From Micromonospora sp. CP22 (GTDB lineage Bacteria > Actinomycetota > Actinomycetes > Mycobacteriales > Micromonosporaceae), in contig NZ_VCJO01000021.1 in NCBI RefSeq assembly GCF_009712475.1, positions 1-64,000 of the forward strand: 64,000 nt of DNA, read 5' to 3'. A program made the position numbers and the translations under genes. Shown here piece by piece: positions 8,788 to 17,487 of this stretch (position 1 is its first letter; every line of letters begins with the position of its first letter). The notes beneath the pieces are model-generated. The model was given only the letters and a program-made list of their open reading frames with translations, had not been told where the DNA came from and did no database searches.

Positions 8788-10413
8788 GTGAGTTACCGGG
8801 ACTGGGCACGCGGGGAGGACGGTCCGCGCGAGCGGCGACCGACCGCTTCGTGGGCCGAGCCCATCGAGGATTCACGAGCCGGGCGTTACGACTCGGCGAT
8901 CGAGCGTTACCGCACCCCGAGCCGCCGCCGGGCGATCGAGCGCGGCCAGGACGAGCCCGCCGAGCCGTACCTGCCACGCTGGGCACTGGAGTCGGGGGTC
9001 AGCAGCGTCGACGGTGGCGGTCGGCACGCCGCACCGGACGAGGACGATGACGGCGGTCCGCGTTACGGCGACGGCGGTCGGCGATCGTCGCGGGCCTCCC
9101 GGAGCCGGCACTCCGACGAGGTGGACTGGCGGGACACGTCGCCCCGCGCCATCGCCCCGCCACCAGCGTTGGAGCCTCAGTCCGACCACACCCGAGAGTG
9201 GACCTTCGATCGTCCACAGGAGGAGGGGTACGTCGGCAGCCGCCGGGCCGAAGAGGACGATCCGGTCTCGGGTGTGACGCCGCAGAGTCGACCGCGCCGG
9301 GCGCAGTCCCGCCAACGTCAGGTGATCTGGTCCGGCCTGGAGGAGGAGGACCAGAAGTCGTCCGGCTCCGAACCGGCCGCCGACCCGACCCCACGTCGTC
9401 GGCGGCGGGCGGCGGAGCCGGCGCCCGCTCCGGCGGTGGACCCCTGGGAGCGGGCGGCGGAACCGGAACCACCTCGCCCAGCGGTGGATCCGTGGGACGC
9501 CTCCGGGCTGCACGCCTGGCAGCAGCCCGCCGCTGTCGACCGGCGCGCCGAGGCCGGCCCGGTCGACCCCTGGGACGCCGACAGCACGAGCCAGTGGCTT
9601 CAATCGGCCGCGACGGACCGGTGGCTGGAACCGGACACCACGGGCCAGTGGGACCGCGATCCCGAGATGGAGCGGCGGGAGCGGCAACGGGACGGCAACC
9701 GGTGGGACGACTACTCCGAGCCGGACCGCTGGGATCGTACGGAGCCGCCCCGGTCCGGCGGTGCGCCCGCAGCGCAACAGTGGTCGTGGAGCGCCCGGCC
9801 CGAGCCGGAACCGCCGCAGGAGACGTTCTGGCCGGGCACCCGGTTGGCCGGCGACGATCCCCGCTGGGTGGAGGCGTCCGCGTCAGCGCCCCGGTCCCCG
9901 GTGGTGGGTTACACGGCGCCACGTCCCCGCCCGACACCCCGGCGGCGTGCCGCGGCCGTTCCGCAGGCCCGGCCGGTCGGCATCGCGGCGGTACGACGTC
10001 GCATCGAGTCGGTGGGCAACGCCAGTTGGAATCGTCGGTTGGAGGACGACCTCCTCGACCCCGATCCGGGTGGCCCCTGGCTGCCGCTGCTCTACACCGC
10101 AGCCTGTTACGTCCTGCCGGCGATCGTGGTCTTCGTGTGGCTGCTGACCCTGGACGGTGCGCCGCCCGTCGGCTGTGTGACCGATATCAGCGGCGGTGGC
10201 TGCGAGTCGCCTCGGGCACGGGCGTTCGCGGCGATGGCGGGCGGGATGCCGCGCTTCGGTCTCGCCCTGGTCAGCAGCCTGGCGATCGCGACATTGCTGC
10301 GTCGGGTGGGTACGACCTGGCGGCCCACCACGGTGGCGCTCGCCGCCGCTGTGGTGGGTGGCGGCCTCTCGACGGTGATGATCAGCGCGGTGACCGGCCA
10401 GCCGATCGGTTGA
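8788..10413 (+). CDS. Large disordered protein with C-terminal membrane helices, function unknown
   Basis: The first roughly 420 residues of this 541-residue protein are charged and low-complexity, rich in Arg, Glu, Pro and Trp, with a recurring VDPW(D/E) motif (VDPWERA, VDPWDAS, VDPWDAD). The last 110 residues contain about three transmembrane helices (LPAIVVFVWLL, FGLALVSSLAIATLL, VALAAAVVGGGLSTVM) with a small loop holding two cysteines (VGCVTDISGGGCES). I do not recognise a catalytic domain. The GTG start lacks a strong Shine-Dalgarno sequence. It sits between dnaB and rplI, a position where actinobacteria often carry lineage-specific membrane proteins. Its 5' region shares the DnaA-box spacer with dnaB. 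Confidence 0.75.
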   Translation: MSYRDWARGEDGPRERRPTASWAEPIEDSRAGRYDSAIERYRTPSRRRAIERGQDEPAEPYLPRWALESGVSSVDGGGRHAAPDEDDDGGPRYGDGGRRSSRASRSRHSDEVDWRDTSPRAIAPPPALEPQSDHTREWTFDRPQEEGYVGSRRAEEDDPVSGVTPQSRPRRAQSRQRQVIWSGLEEEDQKSSGSEPAADPTPRRRRRAAEPAPAPAVDPWERAAEPEPPRPAVDPWDASGLHAWQQPAAVDRRAEAGPVDPWDADSTSQWLQSAATDRWLEPDTTGQWDRDPEMERRERQRDGNRWDDYSEPDRWDRTEPPRSGGAPAAQQWSWSARPEPEPPQETFWPGTRLAGDDPRWVEASASAPRSPVVGYTAPRPRPTPRRRAAAVPQARPVGIAAVRRRIESVGNASWNRRLEDDLLDPDPGGPWLPLLYTAACYVLPAIVVFVWLLTLDGAPPVGCVTDISGGGCESPRARAFAAMAGGMPRFGLALVSSLAIATLLRRVGTTWRPTTVALAAAVVGGGLSTVMISAVTGQPIG

Positions 10414-10431
10414 CCGCAAGCACGACAACGA

Positions 10432-10466
10432 ACAGGGCCCGCACCGGTGAACGGTGCGGGCCCTGT
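10432..10466. terminator. Terminator hairpin between convergent genes
   Basis: A perfect 15-bp stem (10432-10446 with 10452-10466) with a five-base loop lies between the 8788 gene and the end of rplI on the opposite strand. It probably terminates both transcripts. Confidence 0.8.
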
Positions 10467-10483
10467 CGTTCGTCGACCGGGAC

Positions 10484-10930
10484 TCAGCCCTGCACGACGT
10501 TGAGGTTGAACGAGGCGGTCACCTCGGGGTGCAGCTTGACCCGCACCGGGTGCGAACCGAGCGACTTGATGTGGCCGCCGACCTCCAGCCGCCGCCGGTC
10601 GAGCGCCGGACCGCCGGCCGCCTTCACGGCGTCGACGATCTCGGCCGGGGTGACGGAGCCGAAGAGTCGGCCACCTTCACCGGCGCGGGCCTTCAGGTTC
10701 ACCTTGAGGCCTTCGAGCTGCGCCTTGACCTCGTTGGCGTGATCGAGGTCCCGGATCTCGCGGGCGGAACGGGCCCGCTTGATGAGGGTGACCTGCTTCT
10801 CCGCGCCCTTGGTCCAGGCGATCGCGAAGCCCTGCGGGAGCAGGTAGTTACGGCCGTAGCCGTTCTTGACCTCCACGATGTCGCCCGGGGCACCGAGCCC
10901 GGACACCTCCTGAGTCAGGATGATCTTCAT
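10484..10930 (-). CDS. rplI: 50S ribosomal protein L9
   Basis: The 148-residue protein matches bL9 across its length: the N-terminal rRNA-binding domain with the signature GDIVEVKNGYGRNYLLPQG, a connecting helix, and a C-terminal domain containing GRLFGSVTPAEI. It is the last gene of the rpsF-ssb-rpsR-rplI cluster, 14 bases after rpsR, an order conserved in actinobacteria. Confidence 0.98.
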   Translation of the reverse strand: MKIILTQEVSGLGAPGDIVEVKNGYGRNYLLPQGFAIAWTKGAEKQVTLIKRARSAREIRDLDHANEVKAQLEGLKVNLKARAGEGGRLFGSVTPAEIVDAVKAAGGPALDRRRLEVGGHIKSLGSHPVRVKLHPEVTASFNLNVVQG

Positions 10931-10944
10931 TGTCGGTGCCTCTC

Positions 10945-11184
10945 TCAGCGGGCCGTCGCGGTGTACGGCAGGAGCGCCATCTCACGGGCGTTCTTGACCG
11001 CACGAGCGATCTGCCGCTGCTGCTGCGAGGTAACGCCGGTCACCCGCCGAGCGCGGATCTTGCCGCGGTCGGAGATGAACTTGCGCAGCAGCGCGGTGTC
11101 CTTGTAATCGATGTACGTGATCCCGTCCTTGTCGAGCGGGTTCACCTTCTTCTTCGGCTTGCGCAGTGCCGCAGCCTTCGCCAT
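10945..11184 (-). CDS. rpsR: 30S ribosomal protein S18
   Basis: The 79-residue product is bS18, recognised by NPLDKDGITYIDYKDTALL and the RRVTGVTSQQQRQIARAVKNAR helix that contacts S6 and 16S rRNA. The ATG is preceded by a purine-rich GAGCAA sequence. The chain ends MALLPYTATAR. There is no CxxC pair near the N-terminus, so this is a zinc-independent form. It lies between ssb and rplI. Confidence 0.97.
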   Translation of the reverse strand: MAKAAALRKPKKKVNPLDKDGITYIDYKDTALLRKFISDRGKIRARRVTGVTSQQQRQIARAVKNAREMALLPYTATAR

Positions 11185-11225
11185 TGCTCTTGCTCCTGGT
11201 TTACGATCACGGGCGCTCGGCGCCA

Positions 11226-11732
11226 TTAGAACGGAGGCTCCTCGTCGAAGTTGCCGCCACCCGAACGTGCGGGAGCCGGTGCGGCCGAAGCCCAGGGGTC
11301 GTCGAAGTTGCCTCCGCCGCCGCCCTGGCCACCACCGCCACCACTGCCGAAGCCGCCGCCACCGGACCGGGACATCTTCTGCACCTTCGCCGTGGCGTAG
11401 CGCAGTGACGGGCCGATCTCGTCGACCTCCAGCTCGATGACGGTGCGCTTCTCGCCCTCGCGGGTCTCGTAGGACCGCTGACGCAGCCGACCCGAGACGA
11501 TCACGCGGGTGCCGCGCTGAAGCGACTCCGCCACGTGCTCCGCAGCCTGCCGCCAGACGGTGCACGAAAGGAACAGCGGCTCGCCGTCCTTCCACTCGCC
11601 GGATGCCTTGTCCATGAACCGGGGCGTCGAGGCGACCCGGAACTTGGCGACCGCGGCACCGGAGGGGGTGAACCGCAACTCGGGGTCATCGGTCAGGTTG
11701 CCGATGACCGTGATGGTGGTGTCTCCTGCCAT
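11226..11732 (-). CDS. ssb: Single-stranded DNA-binding protein SSB
   Basis: The first 110 residues form the OB fold (ITVIGNLTDDPELRFTPSG, FLSCTVWRQAAEHVAESLQRGTRVIVSGRL in parts), followed by a Gly-rich flexible linker and the acidic tip DEEPPF that recruits partner enzymes. Its length, 168 residues, is typical. The ATG with GAGGAG six bases upstream is chosen; an in-frame TTG two codons earlier is less likely. It is cotranscribed with rpsF and rpsR, linking single-strand protection to ribosome synthesis. Confidence 0.97.
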   Translation of the reverse strand: MAGDTTITVIGNLTDDPELRFTPSGAAVAKFRVASTPRFMDKASGEWKDGEPLFLSCTVWRQAAEHVAESLQRGTRVIVSGRLRQRSYETREGEKRTVIELEVDEIGPSLRYATAKVQKMSRSGGGGFGSGGGGGQGGGGGNFDDPWASAAPAPARSGGGNFDEEPPF

Positions 11733-11829
11733 GACCAACTCCTCGCGCGCTCATCCGTTCCGCGTACAGGTTCTCAGAACCCTCCGACAGCAACGGTGAG
11801 GCTGATCCGGGTGGGGCCGGGTGGGTTTG

Positions 11830-12120
11830 CTAGCGCATCTCCGGCCGGATGACCTTCGTACGCAGCACGGACTCGTTGAGCCGCAGCTGGCGGTCCAGCT
11901 CGGCCACCGCCTCCGGCGACGCCTGGAGGTCGATGACGGCGTAGATGCCCTCGGCCTTCTTGTTGATCTCGTAGGCGAGGCGTCGGCGGCCCCACACGTC
12001 GGTCTTCTCCACCGAGCCACCCGCAGTCCTGATCACGTTCAGGTACGTGTCGAGCGACGGGGCGACGGTGCGCTCCTCGAGGCTGGGGTCGAGGATCACC
12101 ATGATCTCGTAATGACGCAA
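11830..12120 (-). CDS. rpsF: 30S ribosomal protein S6
   Basis: The 96-residue product is bS6 (RHYEIMVILDPSLEERTV; DVWGRRRLAYEINKKAEGIYAV). The start is TTG, with AGGAGGTGA about 9 bases upstream; no in-frame ATG or GTG fits better. It is the first gene of its operon. The roughly 500-base upstream region is highly structured and could hold the leader bound by the S6:S18 complex in many bacteria. Confidence 0.96.
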   Translation of the reverse strand: MRHYEIMVILDPSLEERTVAPSLDTYLNVIRTAGGSVEKTDVWGRRRLAYEINKKAEGIYAVIDLQASPEAVAELDRQLRLNESVLRTKVIRPEMR

Positions 12121-12283
12121 GACGTGCTCACCTCCTGTGGGCTAAGCGGCCACGGTCCTTCCGTGGCAGGAGGTCGTGCGTCGTGGCCCGTTCCGGTACC
12201 GGGGGAACCCGGCCGGTGACGGACAACCGGACCAGGATACCCGGCCCGGACGATCACCAGCACCGAGGTGACGGGCACAGCGA

Positions 12284-12420
12284 ACCGGGGGTCCGGCCGA
12301 CGTCGCTGTCGGCACGGACCCCCGGTCACGGGGGCCGCGGGGCGTCTGGTCCGCATTCCTTGGGTGGGACCTGGGGAGGAACGACCACACCGATGAGGTT
12401 GGACCGAAGACGCCCCGCGG
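12284..12420. promoter_or_regulatory. Two strong hairpins in the rpsF-nfo divergent spacer
   Basis: Hairpin one (12284-12326) pairs an 18-base arm starting ACCGGGGGTCCG with its near-perfect complement, leaving one bulge. Hairpin two pairs 12333-12350 with 12401-12420 (CCGCGGGGCGTCT arms) around a 50-base interval. No gene on either strand ends here, so ordinary termination is not an obvious role. If rpsF transcription starts upstream of 12420, both lie in its leader and could be an attenuator or a ribosomal-protein binding structure. The rest of 12121-12632 shows no gene. Confidence 0.5.
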
Positions 12421-12632
12421 AGCTTTATCACGTTGTTACCTGACGTTATCGTGGAAGCTGGTGCTTCATGGGGCAAATCCCGGAATTACCGACAATTTCC
12501 TGGTCAGCTCCCGGTCGCGGCGCCTTGACCGGATGATCCATTGACATCAACGACTTCCGTCGGCACCGGTGACGCGCGGGCGCGCAGCGGGCCTCATCCC
12601 GACGGTCGGGGGCGGGACGTAGGCTCGCCTGC

Positions 12633-13424
12633 ATGCGTATCGGAGCCCACGTCGATCCGACCGACCCGCTGGCGGAGGCGACCGCCCGAGCGGCAGACGC
12701 CGTGCAGTTCTTCCTCTCCGACCCCCAGGGATGGAAGGCGCCGCAGCCCCGTGCCGACGCCGAGGCGTTGCGCAGCGCCGAGGTCGACATCTATGTGCAC
12801 GCGCCGTACGTCATCAATGTCGCCACCGGCAACAACCGCATCCGGATCCCGAGCCGCAAGCTGCTGCTCGCCCACGCGAGAGCGGCCACCGCGATCGGCG
12901 CGAAGGGCCTGGTGGTACACGGTGGGCACGTCAACTCCGGCGGCGACCTGGCGGCCGGGTTCGACAACTGGCGCAAGGCGTTGTCCTACGCGGCGGAGTC
13001 CGGCGGCTTCGGGATTCCGGTGCTGATCGAGAACACCGCCGGTGGTGAGAACGCCTGCGCCCGACGGCTGGACGCACTCGCCCGGCTCTGGGACGCCGTC
13101 GGTGACTACGAGGTCGGGTTCTGTCTGGACACCTGCCACGCCCATGCCGGCGGGGAGGAGCTGCTCGGCCTGGTCGATCGGGTGAAGGCGATCACCGGGC
13201 GGATCGACCTGGTGCACGCAAACAACTCCAAGGATGGGTTCGGGTCAGGGCGGGACCGGCACGACAACCTGTCGGGCGGGACCATCGACCCGGAACTCGT
13301 GGTCGCGGTGATCCGCGCGGCGGGCGCTCCGGTCATCGTGGAGACGCCCGGTGGTGTCGAGGGGCAGGGCGGCGACATCGCCTTCCTACGCGGACAGCTC
13401 GACGGGGAGACCGGGGCACGATGA
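12633..13424 (+). CDS. nfo: Endonuclease IV-family AP endonuclease
   Basis: The 263-residue TIM-barrel protein matches endonuclease IV, which cleaves DNA at abasic sites using three metal ions. Metal-ligand motifs are visible: VHAPYVINVAT, KGLVVHGGHV, VLIENTAGG, FCLDTCHAHAGG, DLVHANNSKDGFGSGRDRH and VIVETPGG. It begins MRIGAHV as expected. It overlaps the following membrane-protein gene by four bases (ATGA), so the two are translationally coupled despite having no obvious functional link. Confidence 0.9.
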   Translation: MRIGAHVDPTDPLAEATARAADAVQFFLSDPQGWKAPQPRADAEALRSAEVDIYVHAPYVINVATGNNRIRIPSRKLLLAHARAATAIGAKGLVVHGGHVNSGGDLAAGFDNWRKALSYAAESGGFGIPVLIENTAGGENACARRLDALARLWDAVGDYEVGFCLDTCHAHAGGEELLGLVDRVKAITGRIDLVHANNSKDGFGSGRDRHDNLSGGTIDPELVVAVIRAAGAPVIVETPGGVEGQGGDIAFLRGQLDGETGAR

Positions 13425-15466
13425 CCACGGACCAGTCCGCCTCCGGTGGCCCCGCCGACGCGGAGAAGGTCGGCGACGCAGCGAAGCCACCGAGCATGGA
13501 CCAGCCCGGCGACGACCCCACCGACAAGGACAACAGCGCGGCGAAGGTCGACGGCGACACCAACGGTACGGACGACGCCGCAGCGAAGGCCGGCGGCAAG
13601 GACAAGGCAGTGGGGACGCCGCCGGGCAAGGACACGACCGGCGCGAACAGCAGCGACAAGCCGGACGACACCCCGGCTGAGGACGGCGACAAGCCAGACC
13701 CTTGGGCCGCCTTCGGACCCGCGCCCGAGCCGGTCCCCACCTGGTACGGGCGGCTGGGCCGACGGTTCGGCCGGTTACTGATCCACGAATGGACGTTGGC
13801 CGCCTTCGCCTCACTGGCGTTGGCCGTGCTGATGACCTGGCCGACACTGCGCTATCCAGCACACACGTTGCCACAGGACTACTGGGACCCGAGCCTCCAG
13901 GCCTGGCAGATGGCCTGGTCGGGGCACATCCTGCTGACCGACCCGGCGCAGTTGTGGCACGCGAACGCCTTCTTCCCCGAGCGGTGGAGCTTCGCCTTCT
14001 CCGACACCCTGCTCGGGTACGCGCCAGCGGGCATGATCGGCAGCGGCCCCGAGGCCGCCCTGGTGCGCTACAACATCATGTTCGTGCTGGCGCACGCCCT
14101 CGCCACCTTCGGCGCGTACGTGCTGGCCCGGCAACTCGGCGCGAGCCGCACCGGTTCCGCGGTGGTCGGTGCCGCCTACACCTACGCACCGTGGCTGCTC
14201 TCGCAGGCCGGTCACCTGCACGTGGTCTCCAACGGTGGCATCCCGCTGGCCCTGGCCATGCTGGCCCGGGGGCACGGCTGGTCGCTACGGCACGGCTACC
14301 GACCCGAGCGTCGGCACGAGGGCTGGGTGTACGCCGGCTGGCTGGTGGCCGCCTGGCAGCTGAGCCTCGGATTCGGCATCGGCCTGCCGTTCGGGTACGT
14401 GCTAGCGATCACCGTGCTGGTGGCCGTCACCATCTGGTACGCGAAACGGATCTTCTGGCGGGTCAAGCGCCCCTTCGGGTCGCGGCTGTTCGTCGCGGAC
14501 CTGATCGGCGGGCTGATCTTCGCCGGAGTGGGCGTCCTGATGGCCATCCCGTACTTCACCGTCTCGCAACTGCACCCGAACGCGGAACGGACGATCGACG
14601 ACATCGCCGCCTTCTCGCCACCCGCTACCGGCTTCCTCACCGCCCCGGCCGAGTCCCGTCTCTGGGGCGGACTGCACGAAGGTGCCCGGTCGCTCCTGCC
14701 GTGGCATCCGGAGATGACGTTGCTACCCGGTTTCGTGCTCTACGCGCTGGCCGTCGGCGGGCTGTTCTTCTCCGTATGGAAGGTCCGGCAGCGGCTGCTG
14801 CTGCTCGCCGGAGTGCTGGTCGCGATGGCCCTGTCGATGGGCACCGAGTTGTTCGACGGCCAATTCACCTACGTACCCCTCTTCGACCACCTGCCCGGTT
14901 GGAACGGCATCCGGACGCCGGGCCGGTTGATGCTGTGGGGCACGCTGCTGCTCGGGCTGCTCGCGGCGGGGGCGGTCAGCGCGTTCGCCGAGCGGGTGCG
15001 GGACATCTCCGCCGAGCGGATTCCCTCGTGGCCGAGCCCCTGGCTGCGCCTGGCGACGCTGTTGCCCCTGCTGCTGGTGATCGCCGAAGGCACCAACACC
15101 ACACCGCATCCGGTGGTGCCGAGGCAGCCGGCGGCGATGCGTTCGGTCGACGGTCCACTGCTCGTCCTGCCCAGCGGGCAGAACCACGACCAACCGGTGA
15201 TGCTCTGGTCCACCACCCGGTTCCAGGACATCGTCAACGGTGGCAGCGGTTTCACTCCGCTTCAGCTGAAGGACGTACGCCGGGTCGCCATGACCTTCCC
15301 CGATCAGACCAGCGTCGACTACCTGCGCACCCTCGGCGTGCGCAACGTCCTGGTGCTCCGCGACAAGATCGCCGGCACCCCGTGGGAGGTCAGCGTCGAC
15401 GCACCGGTCGAGGGGTTGGGCATCACCCGCGAGGAGATCGACTCGGTCGTGGTGTTTCGTCTCTGA
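13421..15466 (+). CDS. Polytopic membrane protein, GT-C glycosyltransferase-like
   Basis: Residues 1-105 are a hydrophilic, probably disordered tail rich in Asp, Lys and Gly. About ten transmembrane helices follow. The first external loop (LPQDYWDPSLQAW, LWHANAFFPE) has the acidic residues and position expected of a GT-C enzyme, and the C-terminal 150 residues (after VIAEGTNTTPHPVVPRQ) form an external domain. The architecture recalls YfhO-like and arabinofuranosyltransferase-like membrane proteins, but I cannot assign a substrate. At 681 residues it appears complete. It is coupled to the nuclease gene and ends before a long hairpin. Confidence 0.65.
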   Translation: MTTDQSASGGPADAEKVGDAAKPPSMDQPGDDPTDKDNSAAKVDGDTNGTDDAAAKAGGKDKAVGTPPGKDTTGANSSDKPDDTPAEDGDKPDPWAAFGPAPEPVPTWYGRLGRRFGRLLIHEWTLAAFASLALAVLMTWPTLRYPAHTLPQDYWDPSLQAWQMAWSGHILLTDPAQLWHANAFFPERWSFAFSDTLLGYAPAGMIGSGPEAALVRYNIMFVLAHALATFGAYVLARQLGASRTGSAVVGAAYTYAPWLLSQAGHLHVVSNGGIPLALAMLARGHGWSLRHGYRPERRHEGWVYAGWLVAAWQLSLGFGIGLPFGYVLAITVLVAVTIWYAKRIFWRVKRPFGSRLFVADLIGGLIFAGVGVLMAIPYFTVSQLHPNAERTIDDIAAFSPPATGFLTAPAESRLWGGLHEGARSLLPWHPEMTLLPGFVLYALAVGGLFFSVWKVRQRLLLLAGVLVAMALSMGTELFDGQFTYVPLFDHLPGWNGIRTPGRLMLWGTLLLGLLAAGAVSAFAERVRDISAERIPSWPSPWLRLATLLPLLLVIAEGTNTTPHPVVPRQPAAMRSVDGPLLVLPSGQNHDQPVMLWSTTRFQDIVNGGSGFTPLQLKDVRRVAMTFPDQTSVDYLRTLGVRNVLVLRDKIAGTPWEVSVDAPVEGLGITREEIDSVVVFRL

Positions 15467-15480
15467 GGGTTGGGGTTGGG

Positions 15481-15552
15481 GTTTGCGGGGGAGCACACCC
15501 GGCTCCGGGCGGTCAGGCTTGATCCCTGCGCCGGGTGTGCTCCCCCGCAAAC
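15481..15552. terminator. Long perfect hairpin between convergent genes
   Basis: A perfect 23-bp inverted repeat (15481-15503 with 15530-15552) encloses a 26-base loop. It lies between the stop of the 13421 gene and the 3' end of the GT87 gene on the other strand. Bidirectional termination is the likely role; the stem and loop are longer than those of the other terminators here. Confidence 0.75.
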
Positions 15553-15622
15553 CAGACGCCATCCGGCTCGTCTGGGACTTGCGGCGGGTCTAGGCAGCTC
15601 TGCTGCTTCGGCGGTGCGTCGA

Positions 15623-17155
15623 TCAGGTGGTGGTGGGTACGGGGGTGGGGGTGGGGTCGGTGGTCTGGCGGCGGGTTCGCCATCGGTCCAGCCAGGGGGC
15701 GTCGGGGGTGCCGTCGAGCAGACCGCCGTCCGGGTCGTCGGCGTAGGTGCGGCGTACCGCGTCCTGCTCCGGGTCCAGGATCTCGCGTACCACCAGGACG
15801 ACAAGCGCCACCACCGTGGCCAGACGCATACTCGCGGCCAGCACGAAGACGCCCTCCGGGAAGACCGGCGTGCCGGTGGAGGCACCGAGCAGCTGACCGT
15901 AGAAGGCGATGAAGTAGCAGACCTCGGCGGCCTGCCAGACCAGGAACGCTCCCCACTTGGGTCGGGCGAGCACGACCAGTGGCAGCAACCAGAGCACGAA
16001 CTGCTGGGACCAGACCTTGCTGAAGATCAGGAAGGCGGCGACGACCAGGAAGGCGAGCTGGCCCAGCCGGGGCCGTCGCGGTGCCAGCAGTGCCAGCCCG
16101 CCGATGCCGAGGCAGGCCAGCCCGAACAGGGCGTACGACAGGTTGTTCAGCGTGGGGATGTTGCCGTCGAGCCACTGGAAGGGCCCGATGCTGGCGGGGT
16201 CGCCGAACTTCCCGTCGAGATAGCGACCGATGTACCAGAAGGTGCCCCAGTCGATCGGCCGCGTGGTGTTCAGCTCGAAGAACCGGTTCCAGTTGTCCCG
16301 GTACGGGATGGCCACCGGCAGGTTCACCAGCACCACCGTCACCGCCGCTGTGGCGATGGACAGCAGCGCGGCCCGGATGCGGTTGGCACGTATCGCGAGC
16401 ACCAGAATCGGTCCGAGGATGAACAGCGGCCACATCTTCGCCGCGCCGCCGAGTCCTAACAGCACTCCGGAGAGCGCGACCAGCATCGTGCCCTTCGAGC
16501 CTGACCCGGATCGCGCCCAGGCCAGCATGCCGAGCGCGGCCAACCCGATGGCGAGGAAGTCCCAGTTGACGGTGGCGGTGAGCAGCAGCGCAGGGGCGAG
16601 CGCGAAGAGTGCGGCGTCCCAGGGTCGTCGACGGCGCAGCGCCAGGATCACCGCCACGGTCACCACGGCCAGCGCACCGAGCGTGATGGCGTTGAGGTTG
16701 TAGAACCACTGGCCCTGGTTCATGTCCGGGTTCTCAACGCCGGCCGAGTGGACCGGCAGCCCGAGCGCCCCCATGAAGTACCCGGTCAGCACCGGGTACT
16801 CCACCGGATGATCCCGGTAGGGAACCGCACCCTCGTGGAGCCGCTCGGCGTAGTAGAGCGCCAGGACATCGGTGTAGCAGAAGCGGGTGTACTGCTCGTT
16901 GTCCGTCCACGCCCCGTCCTGGCAGGGCGACTTCTGCACCCAGTGCAGCGTCAACGTGAGACAGGTCAGCACCAGGACGATCCGCACCGCCGTCCAGAAC
17001 CGACGCTCCGCGCCGACGGGCCGGTCACGGGCGACCGCGTGGTCGCCGAGCGGACCACCGATCAGCCCGGAGAGTCCCCGGACGAAGCCGTCGGAGCGGG
17101 ACGGGTGATCGGGAACATCAGGTCCATCGATGCCGGGCGTCGACTGGGTACTCAT
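15623..17155 (-). CDS. GT87-family polyprenyl-phosphate-dependent mannosyltransferase-like membrane protein
   Basis: The 510-residue protein has about eleven membrane helices. The first external loop contains CYTDVLALYYAERLHEGAVPY and DHPVEYPVLTGYFM (described in parts), matching the conserved D...Y...G..PY..YP pattern of the GT87/DUF2029 group. Members add mannose to cell-wall glycans or lipids; the acceptor here is unknown. The ATG beginning MSTQSTPGID is selected because upstream residues are not conserved-looking, although the frame stays open to 17488. M. tuberculosis carries a similar gene (Rv0051) next to ponA1, and here the class A PBP gene is 1.9 kb away, separated by decayed genes. 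Confidence 0.85.
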   Translation of the reverse strand: MSTQSTPGIDGPDVPDHPSRSDGFVRGLSGLIGGPLGDHAVARDRPVGAERRFWTAVRIVLVLTCLTLTLHWVQKSPCQDGAWTDNEQYTRFCYTDVLALYYAERLHEGAVPYRDHPVEYPVLTGYFMGALGLPVHSAGVENPDMNQGQWFYNLNAITLGALAVVTVAVILALRRRRPWDAALFALAPALLLTATVNWDFLAIGLAALGMLAWARSGSGSKGTMLVALSGVLLGLGGAAKMWPLFILGPILVLAIRANRIRAALLSIATAAVTVVLVNLPVAIPYRDNWNRFFELNTTRPIDWGTFWYIGRYLDGKFGDPASIGPFQWLDGNIPTLNNLSYALFGLACLGIGGLALLAPRRPRLGQLAFLVVAAFLIFSKVWSQQFVLWLLPLVVLARPKWGAFLVWQAAEVCYFIAFYGQLLGASTGTPVFPEGVFVLAASMRLATVVALVVLVVREILDPEQDAVRRTYADDPDGGLLDGTPDAPWLDRWRTRRQTTDPTPTPVPTTT

Positions 17156-17487
17156 GTCCGTGCATCCTGCCGCATCAGTTGACCGGGTAGAAGCCGAAAC
17201 CCGGCGGTGCCGGCAATCTGGCGAAGCGGGCCCTGGGGATCCGGTTCTGCGGCGGCCATCGGTCACACCCCCGTCACACCGGCACCCGGACCGTCTCGGC
17301 CCCTGCCAACCGCTGCACCAGAATGCGGTGAGCGTTCGTAGCCACAACTTGCGACTGCGATTACCTATTCGATCACCGCCTCCCAGGAAAGCAGTTGTCC
17401 AGCCCATCCAAGTCTTGGCATATGTGACTGTATCGATAACTGAGCAAGGCCCACCGAAGGCGGGCATAAAGAACCACGGGGGCAACA
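17156..17487. other. Spacer leading into a lower-GC accessory patch
   Basis: No gene is recognised. From about 17330 the sequence becomes visibly richer in A and T, continuing through the SARP relic. It presumably holds the divergent promoters of the GT87 gene and the relic, but no hexamers stand out. Confidence 0.4.

Noticed and set aside
15481..15552. Insertion-sequence terminal repeats
   Set aside because: The 23-bp perfect repeat encloses only 26 bases, no transposase is near, and it lies exactly between convergent genes, so it is a terminator.
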